Notes: generated from the sequence alone by a model not told the origin. A DNA stretch of 64,000 nucleotides from Terrihalobacillus insolitus (GCF_028416575.1 NZ_JAMQKB010000002.1:186001-250000), one strand, 5' to 3'. Positions 36,114 through 45,986 are shown, counted from the first letter of the stretch. A program made the numbers and translations.

Positions 36114-37172
36114 TTACTCACTTTCTGCATCTTCTGGGGTAATTTCTGATGGCTCTAACTGTAACAAATAATCCGCAATTTTACTTGCCTCTTCTTCCGT
36201 TACTTCTTTATAATTACCCGTCATTTTGTTTCCTGGTTTAATGCTTTCAGGATCCATTATCCAATCTACAAGGTTTTCTTTTGTCGGATCAAGTATTCCA
36301 GCGAATTTCGTTCTTGAACCAAAGCTTGTCAAGTTAGGACCAATAGCTGTTGGTGAGGACCCAAGAGCATGACAACTAATACACCCTTTGTCTGAAAAAA
36401 GTTGTTTCCCTTCCTGTGCACTAGCAGTTTCTGGCTCAGCTTCAGGGTCAACATTCTTCATATCCGTTACCCATTGATCAAATTCATCTGGACTAACTGC
36501 GACTACTCTAAAATCCATTAATGAGTGTGATGGACCACATAATTCTGCACATTTACCCCAATATACTCCTTCTTCTTGTGCTTCAATAAACATAGTGTTT
36601 TCATTCTCTGGGTTTACATCCATCTTCCCAGAAATAGAAGGTAGCCAGAAGGAGTGAATCACATCACTCGATTTCATATCAATATAAACTCTTTCACCAG
36701 TCGGTATGTATAAGTCCTGACTAGTTTGTACGTCTAGGTCATCATAACTGAAGTTCCACCAATATTGATTGCCCGTGACATTAACATTTAATAAGTCAGA
36801 TCCTTCCGGTTGACCTTCCGCAAGGTCAAAAGTAGCGGTTACAGTAGGCACCGCAAGAATAAGCAACAAGATGATAGGGATCACAGTCCAGATCACTTCA
36901 AGTACTTTATTCCCCTCTACCTGTTTTGGAATAACATCCTCTTGGCCTTTCTTTTGCCTAAAACGGAAAAATACAAAGGTATAAATGACCATTACTACTA
37001 AGAATACAAAAACCATTATAACGATTGATAGTATAATGAGGTCAAGTGACACCTGTGCCCCGTAACCTTTGGGATCTAGGGCAGTCAAATTTTCGAGTCC
37101 ACAGCCTGACAACACTAGAGCCGTAGATCCTAGAATGAATAGAACTCGGAATTTTCCCATCCAACCTTTCAT
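36114..37172 (-). CDS. ctaC: Cytochrome caa3 oxidase subunit II with fused cytochrome c
   Basis: 352-aa lipoprotein subunit II. Lipobox LSGC at residues about 21-24, two membrane helices, then the CuA domain (NQYWWNFSYDD, DVIHSFWLPSISGKMD, EGVYWGKCAELCGPSHSLMDF) and a C-terminal cytochrome c domain with CISCH heme-binding motif and a likely Met ligand in PGNKMTGNYK. The c-type domain identifies the caa3 (cytochrome c oxidase) type rather than the quinol oxidase type. Separated from ctaB by 82 nt with an inverted repeat. Confidence 0.97.
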   Translation of the reverse strand: MKGWMGKFRVLFILGSTALVLSGCGLENLTALDPKGYGAQVSLDLIILSIVIMVFVFLVVMVIYTFVFFRFRQKKGQEDVIPKQVEGNKVLEVIWTVIPIILLLILAVPTVTATFDLAEGQPEGSDLLNVNVTGNQYWWNFSYDDLDVQTSQDLYIPTGERVYIDMKSSDVIHSFWLPSISGKMDVNPENENTMFIEAQEEGVYWGKCAELCGPSHSLMDFRVVAVSPDEFDQWVTDMKNVDPEAEPETASAQEGKQLFSDKGCISCHALGSSPTAIGPNLTSFGSRTKFAGILDPTKENLVDWIMDPESIKPGNKMTGNYKEVTEEEASKIADYLLQLEPSEITPEDAESE

Positions 37173-37224
37173 TGTAATGATACCTCTCTTTCTAATATAA
37201 TTCCTTGTTATAATTTATTTAACA

Positions 37225-37250
37225 ACTATCCTACAAAATAGTAGGATAGT
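37225..37250 (-). terminator. Hairpin between ctaB and ctaC
   Basis: ACTATCCTAC and GTAGGATAGT form a perfect 10-bp stem just after the ctaB stop; the minus-strand 3' side reads TGTTAAATAAATT, not a good U run. It may be an attenuator, a processing site or a weak terminator separating ctaB from ctaCDEF. Confidence 0.55.
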
Positions 37251-37254
37251 GTAG

Positions 37255-38193
37255 TTAAAAGATGGTCGGAAACGTTACAACAACTACAGTTACACATAAT
37301 ATGGTCAAGTAGTTCAATGAATAAACAAACATCCAAGTTGCCCATTTTTTATCACTTTTCACATAAAAGCCTGTCATACCAAGTATTAACCAACCAATGT
37401 TAAGTAATGTCGCAATGATTAGAAAAGTTAAGCCAAGTGAATATAAATAAAAAGGCAACGGCAGAAGGCATGCTACATAAACAACCATTTGACGTTTGGT
37501 AATTGAGAATCCATGTATTACGGGCAGCATTGGAATTCCAGCTCGCTTATATTCTTTACACTTTTTCATTGCAAGTGCAAGGAAGTGCGGAGTTTGCCAA
37601 ATAAACATAATTAAAAACAAGATGAAAGCAACCATATGAAATTTAGGTTCAACAGCAGCCCATCCAATAAGTGGTGGTACAGCTCCAGACAAACTACCTA
37701 TCGCTGTATTAATCGTATATCTTCGCTTGGACCACATCGTATATAGAACGACATAAGCAAACCAACCAAATGCCCCTATAATTGCAGCTTGAACAGTTGT
37801 CATTAAAAGAAGCGTTACACCAGTAACAGAAGTAGCAATCCCTAATATAAGGATCGTTTGTAAAGGAATAGACCCTGTAACTGTTGGTCGTTTTTTCGTT
37901 CGATCCATAACAGGATCAATATCACGATCATAATAATTATTAATGATACAACCACCAGCAATAATTAAAGCAGTCCCTGCCATTGCAAATAAAAAAGTTT
38001 GCCAGTTTTCTAAAAAGGAGGAGCCTGTATAATAAAGCGCTAACCAAAATCCAACAAATGCTGTCATTAAATTCGAATTTATAATCCCAACTTTAATAAG
38101 TGCCTTAAGATCTGACCATAAAGTAGTAACCTTTTCCTTATTCCCCGTATTTCCAATAACAGGTGAGGAAGATGTAATTTCCACCTTATTCAA
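37255..38193 (-). CDS. ctaB: Protoheme IX farnesyltransferase (heme O synthase)
   Basis: UbiA-family membrane prenyltransferase adding a farnesyl group to heme B to make heme O. Aspartate-rich motif [15 protein letters not shown] followed by [10 protein letters not shown], and the second conserved region [16 protein letters not shown]. 312 aa, about nine helices. TTG start ([10 protein letters not shown]) with AAGGGG 9 nt upstream. Divergent from ctaA, whose product uses heme O, the standard Bacillus arrangement. Confidence 0.95.
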   Translation of the reverse strand: MNKVEITSSSPVIGNTGNKEKVTTLWSDLKALIKVGIINSNLMTAFVGFWLALYYTGSSFLENWQTFLFAMAGTALIIAGGCIINNYYDRDIDPVMDRTKKRPTVTGSIPLQTILILGIATSVTGVTLLLMTTVQAAIIGAFGWFAYVVLYTMWSKRRYTINTAIGSLSGAVPPLIGWAAVEPKFHMVAFILFLIMFIWQTPHFLALAMKKCKEYKRAGIPMLPVIHGFSITKRQMVVYVACLLPLPFYLYSLGLTFLIIATLLNIGWLILGMTGFYVKSDKKWATWMFVYSLNYLTILCVTVVVVTFPTIF

Positions 38194-38563
38194 TGCTATT
38201 ATCCCCTTCCAGCCCCGATCAAATCGAATATATTATCATTTGAAGTCGTTTTGTTTGGGTTGTTGTTTTGTTTAGTCTTAATAAAACAAACGAACTTATA
38301 TTATTGTATCACGTATTTAATATTCAATCTAATATAGAATCTGTTTTAAACAGGATAAAACGACAAATCATGTGACGATTTTGTGAAAATACGACTCAAA
38401 ACTAGGTTATCTTGTATATACCAAGTATGATGGATCAAATCTGCTACTTGACGTTTATTATTTTCCGTCTTGAAGAAATTTATCCAAATCCCCCTATATA
38501 TTTCTAGCAAATAAAGGTCGACATTGCAAGGCTTTTTTACTTTTAAAGAAAATCTCAATGAGC
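38194..38563. other. Intergenic region between ctaB and ctaA, promoter part
   Basis: This stretch should carry the divergent promoters of ctaB (minus) and ctaA (plus). A TACAAT box on the minus strand near 38309 with a TTAGAT 18 nt upstream is the best ctaB candidate, weak. A 100-codon minus-strand frame across 38346-38648 looks non-coding. Confidence 0.35.
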
Positions 38564-38580
38564 GGTTGTTCAAAAAGTCG
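38564..38580 (+). repeat. Scar of the inverted-repeat family (one end)
   Basis: GGTTGTTCAAAAAGTCG matches the outer end of the repeat family; no partner end is found nearby. Confidence 0.45.
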
Positions 38581-38660
38581 CATTTAAAGATGAAAGTTTT
38601 ACAGCAACATGGTAATATAGCATTTGTATGTTTAAAAAATTTTTTCATAGAACTTTCATG

Positions 38661-38785
38661 TAGTCTTGATAGATGTAGAGCGAACTCGTTTCAGCAAGCT
38701 GAAACATCGGGGAATCAGATGGAGTCTCGACTCCACCTGATTGGAAATTCCCACCTACGCTTCGCTTAGAGGTGGGGGTCTAAAA
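38661..38785. mobile_element. IS200/IS605-like terminal hairpin region (no transposase gene)
   Basis: Three consecutive hairpins: GTTTCAGC/GCTGAAAC (38688-38705), AATCAGATGGAGT-ctcg-ACTCCACCTGATT (38713-38742, one mismatch) and CCCACCT...AGGTGGG enclosing TACGCTTCGCTTAG (38750-38776). This resembles the structured end, overlapping the guide-RNA scaffold, of TnpB-only IS200/IS605-family elements in Bacillaceae. No tnpA or tnpB frame is nearby, so it would be a remnant or a non-autonomous copy. Family assignment is from recollection of such ends, not from a search. It lies just upstream of ctaA. Confidence 0.5.
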
Positions 38786-38847
38786 CCCTAAAACCATTTA
38801 AAGATAAAAACGTATATAGGAAGTGGAGAATGGCAGGTGCATACATG

Positions 38848-39771
38848 AACAAACTACTTAAAACAATATCGATATTAGCAACATTTGGAATGCTACTCGT
38901 TTTGGTCGGTGGAGCACTCGTTACGAAAACAGAATCAGGAATGGGGTGTGGTTCTAGTTGGCCGCTTTGTGACGGAGAAATCATCCCCTCTGTGATTACA
39001 CCGGAACTAATCATTGAACTAAGTCACCGCCTTGTTTCAGGGGCTGTAGGTATTCTTGTTCTCTTATTATCTGTACTTTCTTGGAAATTTATCGGACACA
39101 TACGAGAGGTTAAACTTCTATCCTTTACGTCCTTGTTTTTTCTAGTATTACAAGCACTCATTGGAGCAGCTGCAGTTATGTGGGGGCAATCCGATTTTGT
39201 ATTGGCCATGCATTTTGGAATATCCCTTATATCATTTGCTTCTATCTTTCTTTTGACCCTACTGATTTTTGAAATAGATAAAAAATTTGATGCTCGATCC
39301 TTAGTAATTGAACCAAAACTTCGAATGCAAATATATGCATTAACTGCTTACATTTTAGTAGTCGTTTATACTGGAGCGTTTGTTCGCTATGCCGATGCAA
39401 GTATGACCTGTGGTTCGTGGCCACTATGTTCCTCGACAACTCCTTTTTCCGATTTATACTTCGGTCAGTGGATACAAATGGGTCACCGCTTTGCTGCAGG
39501 AATAGCATTTGTTTGGACCGTTCTCCTATTTTTTAAAATCATAAAAAGCTATAAAGGAAACAGAGTAATGTTAATCGGTTGGACTGCTGCATTGATCTTA
39601 ATGATTCTTCAAGTAACACTAGGAGCTATGATTATCTTTACTATGCTTAACCTATATATTGCATTATTACATGCATTAGTAATCACTTGCTATTTCGGTG
39701 TGCTTAGTTACTTTGTTTTACTATCCACACGAAGCGCTAAATACGAAAAAGAACGAGCCGAATCCGAATAG
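38848..39771 (+). CDS. ctaA: Heme A synthase
   Basis: Membrane enzyme oxidising the C8 methyl group of heme O to formyl, giving heme A. Eight helices in two similar halves; the paired cysteines are present in each half (GMGCGSSWPLC and MTCGSWPLCS), as are conserved His residues (IELSHRLVSG, AMHFGISLISF, QMGHRFAAG, ALLHALVITC). The ATG at 38848 (MNKLLKTISILATFG, 307 aa) aligns with B. subtilis CtaA and has AGGTG 5 nt upstream; an ATG at 38830 is an alternative. The adjoining IS-like remnant may have changed its leader. Confidence 0.95.
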   Translation, partial: NKLLKTISILATFGMLLVLVGGALVTKTESGMGCGSSWPLCDGEIIPSVITPELIIELSHRLVSGAVGILVLLLSVLSWKFIGHIREVKLLSFTSLFFLVLQALIGAAAVMWGQSDFVLAMHFGISLISFASIFLLTLLIFEIDKKFDARSLVIEPKLRMQIYALTAYILVVVYTGAFVRYADASMTCGSWPLCSSTTPFSDLYFGQWIQMGHRFAAGIAFVWTVLLFFKIIKSYKGNRVMLIGWTAALILMILQVTLGAMIIFTMLNLYIALLHALVITCYFGVLSYFVLLSTRSAKYEKERAESE

Positions 39772-39788
39772 AAAAGTTTTGTACTCTA

Positions 39789-39826
39789 ATAAAACACCCA
39801 AAAGGATCTTCTCCTGGGTGTTTTAT
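39789..39826. terminator. Terminator between ctaA and pyc
   Basis: AAAACACCCA and TGGGTGTTTT with an inner AGGA/TCCT pairing form a hairpin between convergent genes. Confidence 0.78.
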
Positions 39827-39837
39827 CTTTTTAATAA

Positions 39838-42800
39838 TTACTCAAACTCAATGAGTAATTCACCTACTTGAATGGCGTCTCCATTTTTGACAAAGATATT
39901 TTTAATTTTCCCTTCATACGGAGCTTGCACGGTTGTTTCCATTTTCATCGCTTCCGTAATCATGAGGTGATCCCCTTTATCAACCTTTTCACCAACTTCA
40001 GTTAATAAGTTCACAACTGTTCCTGGCATTGTCGCTGCAATGTGTTTATCATTACTTGGATCTGCTTTTACCCTCGTTGCTATGGTTGATTTAACATTCT
40101 CATCTTTGACAATGACTTCTCGAGGTTGCCCGTTCAGTTCAAAATAAATCACCCTTGTTCCATCTAGTTGAGGCTCACCCATTGATATTAGTTTCACAAT
40201 TAAGGTTTTCCCTTGTTCAATTTCCACCTCAATTTCTTCACCTAGTTTCATTCCGTAAAAAAATGTAGGGGTATTCAGTACAGACATATCTCCATATGTT
40301 TCATAAAACCTATGGTAGTCCATAAAAACCTTTGGATACAATGCGTGTGAAACAATGTCAAAACTAGTCACTTGTCGATCGAGTTGTTTAAACAAGGTTT
40401 CTTTTAGTTCCGTAAAATTGACAGGATCAAGTAGTTCTCCTGGTCGAACCGTAATTGGCTCCCTACCCTTTAGGATGATTCGTTGCAATTCCTGTGGAAA
40501 GCCTTGGTATGGTTGACCTAAATAACCTTGGGCTAACTCAATAACTGAATCAGGGAAATCAAGTGATTCTCCTCTTTCGTAAATATCATCCTCTGTTAGA
40601 TTGTTTTGCACCATAAATAATGCCATATCACCAACCACTTTAGAAGAAGGTGTTACTTTTACAAGATCACCAAACATATCGTTCACTCTACGATACATCT
40701 TTTTCACTTCATCCCAACGACTCTCCAAACCGACAGCCTTAGCTTGCTGTCTTAAATTACTATATTGACCACCAGGCATTTCATGTTCATAGACTTCAGA
40801 ATGTGGCGAAACCATTCCACTTTCAAAATCTTTGTAATAATTCCGAACGTCCTCCCAATAATGGCCAAGCTTTTCATAAGATTCTACTTGAATAGTTGGC
40901 TTTCGCTTGTTTCCTTCTAACGCATAGTAAAGACTCGTAGCACTTGGTTGTGAAGTTAAACCAGCCATCGGACCACTTGCAACATCGACAACATCCACAC
41001 CGGCTTCAACTGCCCTTGCATAAGTAAATATTCCATTTCCACTCGTGTCATGTGTATGCAAATGAATCGGGATATTAATCGTCTCTTTTAAAGCACTGAT
41101 TAATTGATAAGCAGCTTCTGGTTTTAGTAACCCAGCCATGTCCTTGATGCCTAGAACATGAGCACCAGCACCTTCTAATTCTTTTGCTAACTTCGTGTAG
41201 TATGCTAAATTATATTTCGTTCTCTTTGAATCCAAAATATCCCCAGTGTAGCACATCGCAGCTTCCGCAACCTTGTTATTTTCACGAGCCGCATCAATCG
41301 CAAGCGTCATACCTTCCACCCAATTTAAACTGTCGAAAATACGGAATACATCAATCCCAGCATTGGCGCTTTGTTTTACAAATTCACGAACGAGGTTATC
41401 GGGGTAGTTTTTATACCCTACCGCATTGCTAGCACGCAAAAGCATTTGAAACATTACGTTCGGCATTTTTTCACGTAGCTTAAGCAATCTTTCCCATGGA
41501 TCTTCTTTTAAAAAACGATAGGACACATCAAAAGTTGCTCCACCCCACATCTCTACAGAAAACAGTTCTGGCAATAGACGTGCGGTAGGTTCTGCTATTT
41601 GAACTAAATCCTTTGTCCGAATCCTTGTAGCCAATAGAGACTGATGCGCATCACGAAAAGTAGTATCTGTTAAAAGAACTTCTTTTTGATCTTTTAACCA
41701 TTCAGCTAATCCATCAGGGCCTTTTTCGTCCAGGATTTGTTTCGTTCCTTTTGGCATTTCTTCAGAATATTTCAACTTCGGAAGCCGTGGCTTTTCAAAA
41801 CTAGGTTTTTTCTTTTTATCAAGTCCTTCAAACCCGTTGACAGTGGTATGCCCAATATAAGTTAACATTTTTGTTCCACGATCTTTTCTCTTCGGGAAAA
41901 CAAATAGTTCAGGTGTCTGGTCAATAAAAGTCGTATTGTATGCACCAGAAACAAATTTTTCATGTAAAATAACATTTTCTAAAAATGGGATGTTTGTTTT
42001 AATCCCTCTAATTCGAAATTCTTTTAAGTTTCTCACCATCTTTTGTGCTGCCTGTTCAAAAGTTAATGCCCATGTCGAAACTTTAACGAGCAATGAATCA
42101 TAGTGCGGGGAAATAACCGCCCCTTGAAACCCGTTACCTGCATCCAACCGAACTCCAAAACCACCACCAGAACGATAAGCCATAATTTTACCAGTGTCAG
42201 GCATAAAATTATTTAATGGGTCTTCCGTTGTAACCCGGGACTGGATAGCGAATCCATTTGTTTGGATATTCTCTTGGCTAGGTATACCTATTTCTTTACT
42301 AAATAGAGAGTTACCTTGTGCTATCTTAATTTGCGACTGCACAATGTCAATCCCAGTAATTAATTCTGTAATCGTATGTTCAACCTGCACCCTCGGGTTT
42401 ACCTCAATGAAAAAGAATTCATCATTGGTTACGAGAAACTCAACTGTACCTGCATTAACATACTCCACATTTTCCATTAATTTCACTGCTGCATCGCAAA
42501 TTTCATGCCTCAGAACATCTGACAGAGATACACTTGGAGCAACCTCGACAACTTTTTGATGACGTCTTTGAACAGAACAATCTCTTTCATATAAATGTAC
42601 GACATTTTTATCCCAATCCCCAAGTATTTGTACTTCAATATGCTTCGGGTTTTCGATCAATTTTTCTACATATACCTCATCACTTCCAAATGCAGATTTT
42701 GCTTCTGATTTTGCCCGTTCATACGAATCTGCTAAGGCGCTAGCACTTCTTACAATCCTCATACCACGACCACCACCACCTAACGATGCCTTAATGATAA

Positions 42801-43281
42801 TCGGATAACCGTGCTTATCTCCAAATGCTTCCACCTCTGCAAGATTTTCAACTGGGCCATCCGTTCCTGGGATAACGGGAATACCTGCTTCAAGTGCTTG
42901 GTATCTAGCTTTCACCTTATCTCCAAACATATCTAAGTGTTGACTAGTAGGGCCAATAAAGATGATTCCCTCCTGTTCACATCTCCTGGCAAAATGAATA
43001 TTTTCAGACAGTAGGCCATACCCTGGATGAATGGCATCGACTCCAACATTTTTCGCAACTTCAATAATACCTTCAATATCTAAGTATGCATCTATCGGTT
43101 TTTTTCCCTCTCCTACCAAATAAGCTTCATCCGCTTTATATCGATGGAATGATCCAGTATCCTCTTTCGAATAGATCGCTACAGTACGAATATTTAATTC
43201 CGTACACGCACGAAACACCCGAATCGCAATTTCGCCACGATTTGCTACTAATACTTTTTTAATTGTCTTTAATGTTGCCAT
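39838..43281 (-). CDS. pyc: Pyruvate carboxylase
   Basis: 1147-aa biotin enzyme making oxaloacetate from pyruvate, bicarbonate and ATP, which refills the TCA cycle. Order of domains: biotin carboxylase (residues about 1-455; KASLGGGGRGMR ATP loop, VEVAPS), carboxyltransferase (about 535-830; LLTDTTFRDAHQSLLATR), PYC/OADA domain, and C-terminal biotinyl domain with ITEAMKMETTVQ (biotin Lys about 1113). ATG start with AAAGGAGG 7 nt upstream, located inside the 3' end of ftsW. Gene order ftsW-pyc-ctaA matches B. subtilis. Confidence 0.98.
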   Translation of the reverse strand: MATLKTIKKVLVANRGEIAIRVFRACTELNIRTVAIYSKEDTGSFHRYKADEAYLVGEGKKPIDAYLDIEGIIEVAKNVGVDAIHPGYGLLSENIHFARRCEQEGIIFIGPTSQHLDMFGDKVKARYQALEAGIPVIPGTDGPVENLAEVEAFGDKHGYPIIIKASLGGGGRGMRIVRSASALADSYERAKSEAKSAFGSDEVYVEKLIENPKHIEVQILGDWDKNVVHLYERDCSVQRRHQKVVEVAPSVSLSDVLRHEICDAAVKLMENVEYVNAGTVEFLVTNDEFFFIEVNPRVQVEHTITELITGIDIVQSQIKIAQGNSLFSKEIGIPSQENIQTNGFAIQSRVTTEDPLNNFMPDTGKIMAYRSGGGFGVRLDAGNGFQGAVISPHYDSLLVKVSTWALTFEQAAQKMVRNLKEFRIRGIKTNIPFLENVILHEKFVSGAYNTTFIDQTPELFVFPKRKDRGTKMLTYIGHTTVNGFEGLDKKKKPSFEKPRLPKLKYSEEMPKGTKQILDEKGPDGLAEWLKDQKEVLLTDTTFRDAHQSLLATRIRTKDLVQIAEPTARLLPELFSVEMWGGATFDVSYRFLKEDPWERLLKLREKMPNVMFQMLLRASNAVGYKNYPDNLVREFVKQSANAGIDVFRIFDSLNWVEGMTLAIDAARENNKVAEAAMCYTGDILDSKRTKYNLAYYTKLAKELEGAGAHVLGIKDMAGLLKPEAAYQLISALKETINIPIHLHTHDTSGNGIFTYARAVEAGVDVVDVASGPMAGLTSQPSATSLYYALEGNKRKPTIQVESYEKLGHYWEDVRNYYKDFESGMVSPHSEVYEHEMPGGQYSNLRQQAKAVGLESRWDEVKKMYRRVNDMFGDLVKVTPSSKVVGDMALFMVQNNLTEDDIYERGESLDFPDSVIELAQGYLGQPYQGFPQELQRIILKGREPITVRPGELLDPVNFTELKETLFKQLDRQVTSFDIVSHALYPKVFMDYHRFYETYGDMSVLNTPTFFYGMKLGEEIEVEIEQGKTLIVKLISMGEPQLDGTRVIYFELNGQPREVIVKDENVKSTIATRVKADPSNDKHIAATMPGTVVNLLTEVGEKVDKGDHLMITEAMKMETTVQAPYEGKIKNIFVKNGDAIQVGELLIEFE

Positions 43282-44467
43282 GATTGTCCTCCTTTAAATT
43301 TTGAATAGCTCTTATATGTTGGATTTTTTCTTTAAGGGGTTTGGTGTCTGTGTTTATTGAACCCTCTTTTGATCGAACAGAATATGCAATGTTGTTTAAA
43401 ACACCCATTGAAAATAACATTATTACGAGGGACGATCCTCCATAGCTTACAAACGGAAGCGGCACACCAGTAATTGGCAACAATCCGCTTATTGCACCTA
43501 AATTTATCGTTGTTTGAATACCAATCATACTAGCTATACCAATCGAAAGTAATGCTCCAAAACTATCATCACAGCGTCTCGAGATATAAATACCGCGCAA
43601 CACAATAATAGCTAGCATTCCAATTACGATCATAACACCAACAAACCCCAACTCCTCTGCAATAACTGCCATGATGAAGTCCGTGTGGGGCTCCTGTAAA
43701 TATCCTAGTTTCTGAACACCTTGTCCAAGGCCTTCTCCTAGTATACCTCCAGTGCCAATTGCAACATAGGATTGAATCAAATGATAGCCATCATCTTTCG
43801 GATCTTCAAAAGGCTCATATGCACCAGAAAACCGTGCAATTCTTTCATCTGTCACCATATTAGGTATAGCAATAACAACAAAGGAAACACCAATTGCAAT
43901 AAGAATAAATAGATGCTTAAATCGAATACCAGAACTGAAAATGACGCTACAAGCGATTAAGAAAATGATAGCAGCTGTACCGATATCTGGTTGGAGAGTA
44001 ATTAACCCTAAGATAATACCTGTCATGACAAGTGGTGGGAGAACGGCTTTACTAAAGTCAGCAATATAGTTTTGCTTTTTTGAATAAATGGATGCTAAAT
44101 AAATGATTAAAACAATTTTAGCAAGTTCTGCGGGCTGAAAACTAAGTGGTCCAAAATCATACCAAGACTTTGAGTAATTAACTTCAATACCAAACACAAA
44201 AACTCCTGCTAATAATCCTAAAATGCCTATTACCATTATTTTCACAAACTTCTGATAATAGCGATAAGGAAAAGCGCATGCTAAGATAAATATTACGAAA
44301 CCGATCATAAACCAGATTAACTGCTTCCACATATAATAATTTGCTGGATTATTTTCAACGACGGCAAGCACCATACTAGCACTATAAATCATAACAATTC
44401 CAAATGCAGAAAGGAGTAATGGAGTAATAATTAAGGTGAAATCGAAATCCTTCCATTTGTGTTTCAT
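43259..44467 (-). CDS. ftsW: Septal peptidoglycan glycosyltransferase FtsW
   Basis: Vegetative SEDS polymerase working with PBP2B in the divisome. Family motifs: IMIYSASMVLA, SFQPAELAKIVLIIY, LQPDIGTAAII, GYHLIQSYVAIGTGGILGEGLGQ, VIAEELGFVGVM and VPLPFVSYGGSSLVIML; ten helices and a hydrophilic C-tail (residues about 375-402). ATG with AAAGGAG 7 nt upstream. The last 23 nt overlap the start of pyc, so pyc's ribosome site lies within ftsW and the genes are coupled. A paralogue of spoVE at 819-2000. Confidence 0.95.
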   Translation of the reverse strand: MKHKWKDFDFTLIITPLLLSAFGIVMIYSASMVLAVVENNPANYYMWKQLIWFMIGFVIFILACAFPYRYYQKFVKIMVIGILGLLAGVFVFGIEVNYSKSWYDFGPLSFQPAELAKIVLIIYLASIYSKKQNYIADFSKAVLPPLVMTGIILGLITLQPDIGTAAIIFLIACSVIFSSGIRFKHLFILIAIGVSFVVIAIPNMVTDERIARFSGAYEPFEDPKDDGYHLIQSYVAIGTGGILGEGLGQGVQKLGYLQEPHTDFIMAVIAEELGFVGVMIVIGMLAIIVLRGIYISRRCDDSFGALLSIGIASMIGIQTTINLGAISGLLPITGVPLPFVSYGGSSLVIMLFSMGVLNNIAYSVRSKEGSINTDTKPLKEKIQHIRAIQNLKEDNHGNIKDN

Positions 44468-44607
44468 TGTTTAACTCCTTTTATGAAAGATTACTAGGAT
44501 GTGTGTGGGTTTAAGTTACTAGATTCACATGACCACTGATGAGAATGGTATCCGCACTTAGAAAAACACTTTTCTGAAATAAGGAAATATAATTACTTTT
44601 CTTTAAG

Positions 44608-44646
44608 TGTAAAAAAAACCTTGCCTTGGGCGAAGGTTCTTTTTTG
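44608..44646 (-). terminator. Terminator after ylaN
   Basis: On the minus strand AACCTTCGCC-caa-GGCAAGGTT folds with one bulge and is followed by TTTTTTTT. Confidence 0.75.
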
Positions 44647-44675
44647 ATACAAATGAAAAGGAAAGTTTTAAAAGA

Positions 44676-44957
44676 CTAGGAATTTTGTGCAGCTTCATGT
44701 AGAACGTTTAATTGCTTTTCCAAATTTTCTAGAAGCTTTTTCCCCTCATCTTCATCTACCAAATCTAATCGGACAGCAAAGTCAATTTCTCTTGATAGAC
44801 CAAACATTTGTGTATCTAAAACCTCTTCGTATAAAGGACACTGAGGCATCGTTAAGTTATCGATTTGAACCTTAATTAATTTCAAAATCTTATTTGCGTC
44901 AGCCTGTAGAAGGGCATAGGCTTTTTCACGATCACTAATAGCCACTTCAGGTATCAA
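44676..44957 (-). CDS. ylaN: YlaN (UPF0358), iron-homeostasis factor
   Basis: 93-aa cytoplasmic helical protein. Very conserved core: [41 protein letters not shown] is the family signature (given here in part: [20 protein letters not shown]). In Bacillota YlaN has been linked to iron homeostasis through Fur. A TTG start ([14 protein letters not shown]) is chosen: GGAGG lies 8 nt upstream and the resulting length equals B. subtilis YlaN; the longer open frame would put the SD inside the gene. Upstream of ftsW as in B. subtilis, with its own terminator. Confidence 0.92.
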   Translation of the reverse strand: MIPEVAISDREKAYALLQADANKILKLIKVQIDNLTMPQCPLYEEVLDTQMFGLSREIDFAVRLDLVDEDEGKKLLENLEKQLNVLHEAAQNS

Positions 44958-45178
44958 TAAAATCCCCTCCATAAACAACGTTCTTCTATTTATATTAGCG
45001 TTTGTCACATAAAAATGCAAGAAGTATTCTAATACTTCTACCCACTATGTTTAATGATTCACTCTAGATGAAATTTGAAATAATGTCTGCTATTCTGTTT
45101 AGAGGAATGTGACTCGATTATATCTTTCATCCAAATAATCGCCCTTCACAAAATAATTTCCGAAAGGTGGCTCATGCC

Positions 45179-45667
45179 ATGATCGTTCAATTAACAGGCA
45201 AAGTAAATTATCCCATAACACTTGATCCGACAGTATGGATCTTTGATGATCGAAAAATTCCATTTGATGAATTAACCCAATCAATTGAAAAAAAAGAAAA
45301 CAAAGTAGACGAGGCTGATCAGACTGCTTTAAGATTGGATCGAGAAGTCTTTCAACAAAAGATTAATCCTCCAGTAAACAAGAGCATTTCTAAATTTGAA
45401 CGGGAAAAAATATTAAAAGGTACATACGTTATGCCAATCCATGACTTTATCCAAACTGCTGAAATAAAAAGCGATGCAGCAATTGCAAAAATCATAACAG
45501 ACACCAGTAATGAAACCATTTCATTAAAAAAACTGGAACAAAGCTATCTATTGTTTTCCGTTGATGGAAAACCCGTTAAAGACAAAGGACCTGTTCACCT
45601 CTATGTTATGGATGAATCTGACCTTTCAGAACCAATCAAAGGAGTTAAAAAAATTGTTATTGACTAA
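45179..45667 (+). CDS. ylaL: Conserved protein at the ylaL position
   Basis: 162-aa soluble protein without recognised catalytic motifs. It begins MIVQLTGKVNYPITLDPTVW and has a charged middle segment (SIEKKENKVDEADQT). Its place between ylaN and ylaJ, with ylaM and ylaK (phoH-like) missing, suggests B. subtilis YlaL, of similar length, but the match is by synteny more than by motif. ATG at 45179 has AAAGGTGG 8 nt upstream. Divergent from ylaN. Confidence 0.65.
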   Translation: MIVQLTGKVNYPITLDPTVWIFDDRKIPFDELTQSIEKKENKVDEADQTALRLDREVFQQKINPPVNKSISKFEREKILKGTYVMPIHDFIQTAEIKSDAAIAKIITDTSNETISLKKLEQSYLLFSVDGKPVKDKGPVHLYVMDESDLSEPIKGVKKIVID

Positions 45668-45671
45668 GAAA

Positions 45672-45692
45672 TGTTGTTCAACAACAGTTTTT
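45672..45692 (+). terminator. Possible terminator after the ylaL-type gene
   Basis: TGTTGTT and AACAACA form a 7-bp stem followed by TTTTT. Confidence 0.5.
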
Positions 45693-45986
45693 CTGATTGA
45701 CCAAAGTTTTTATTAATGGCAGATGCTGCACAATTTTAATAAAACAAGAAAAAGTTCGATCATCAAGGTTATGAGGACGTTTGTGGGTACGAAAAACTTT
45801 AATTCGCGCTCTCATTCTAATAAATATTTATGTGAATCGTCTTTTTTATTTATACATCTGTTTTTAATTCGTAATATCTGCCAATATTCGGCATATTTTT
45901 ACGCAACCCATTTAGTTTATTCCATCCTCATGCATAATCTTCGTAATTACATCAAAAAATACGATAAAAAGGAGGAGTATACAACT
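45693..45986. other. Intergenic region upstream of the ylaJ-type gene
   Basis: About 290 bases, AT-rich, no supported gene although the downstream frame stays open through it. It should hold the (probably sporulation-specific) promoter of the lipoprotein gene; CATATTT near 45892 is a possible sigma-G -10 but no matching -35 was convincing. Confidence 0.35.

Noticed and set aside
38346..38648. 100-codon minus-strand open frame between ctaB and ctaA
   Set aside because: Crosses a repeat scar and the promoter region; no SD-supported start and no recognisable domain.
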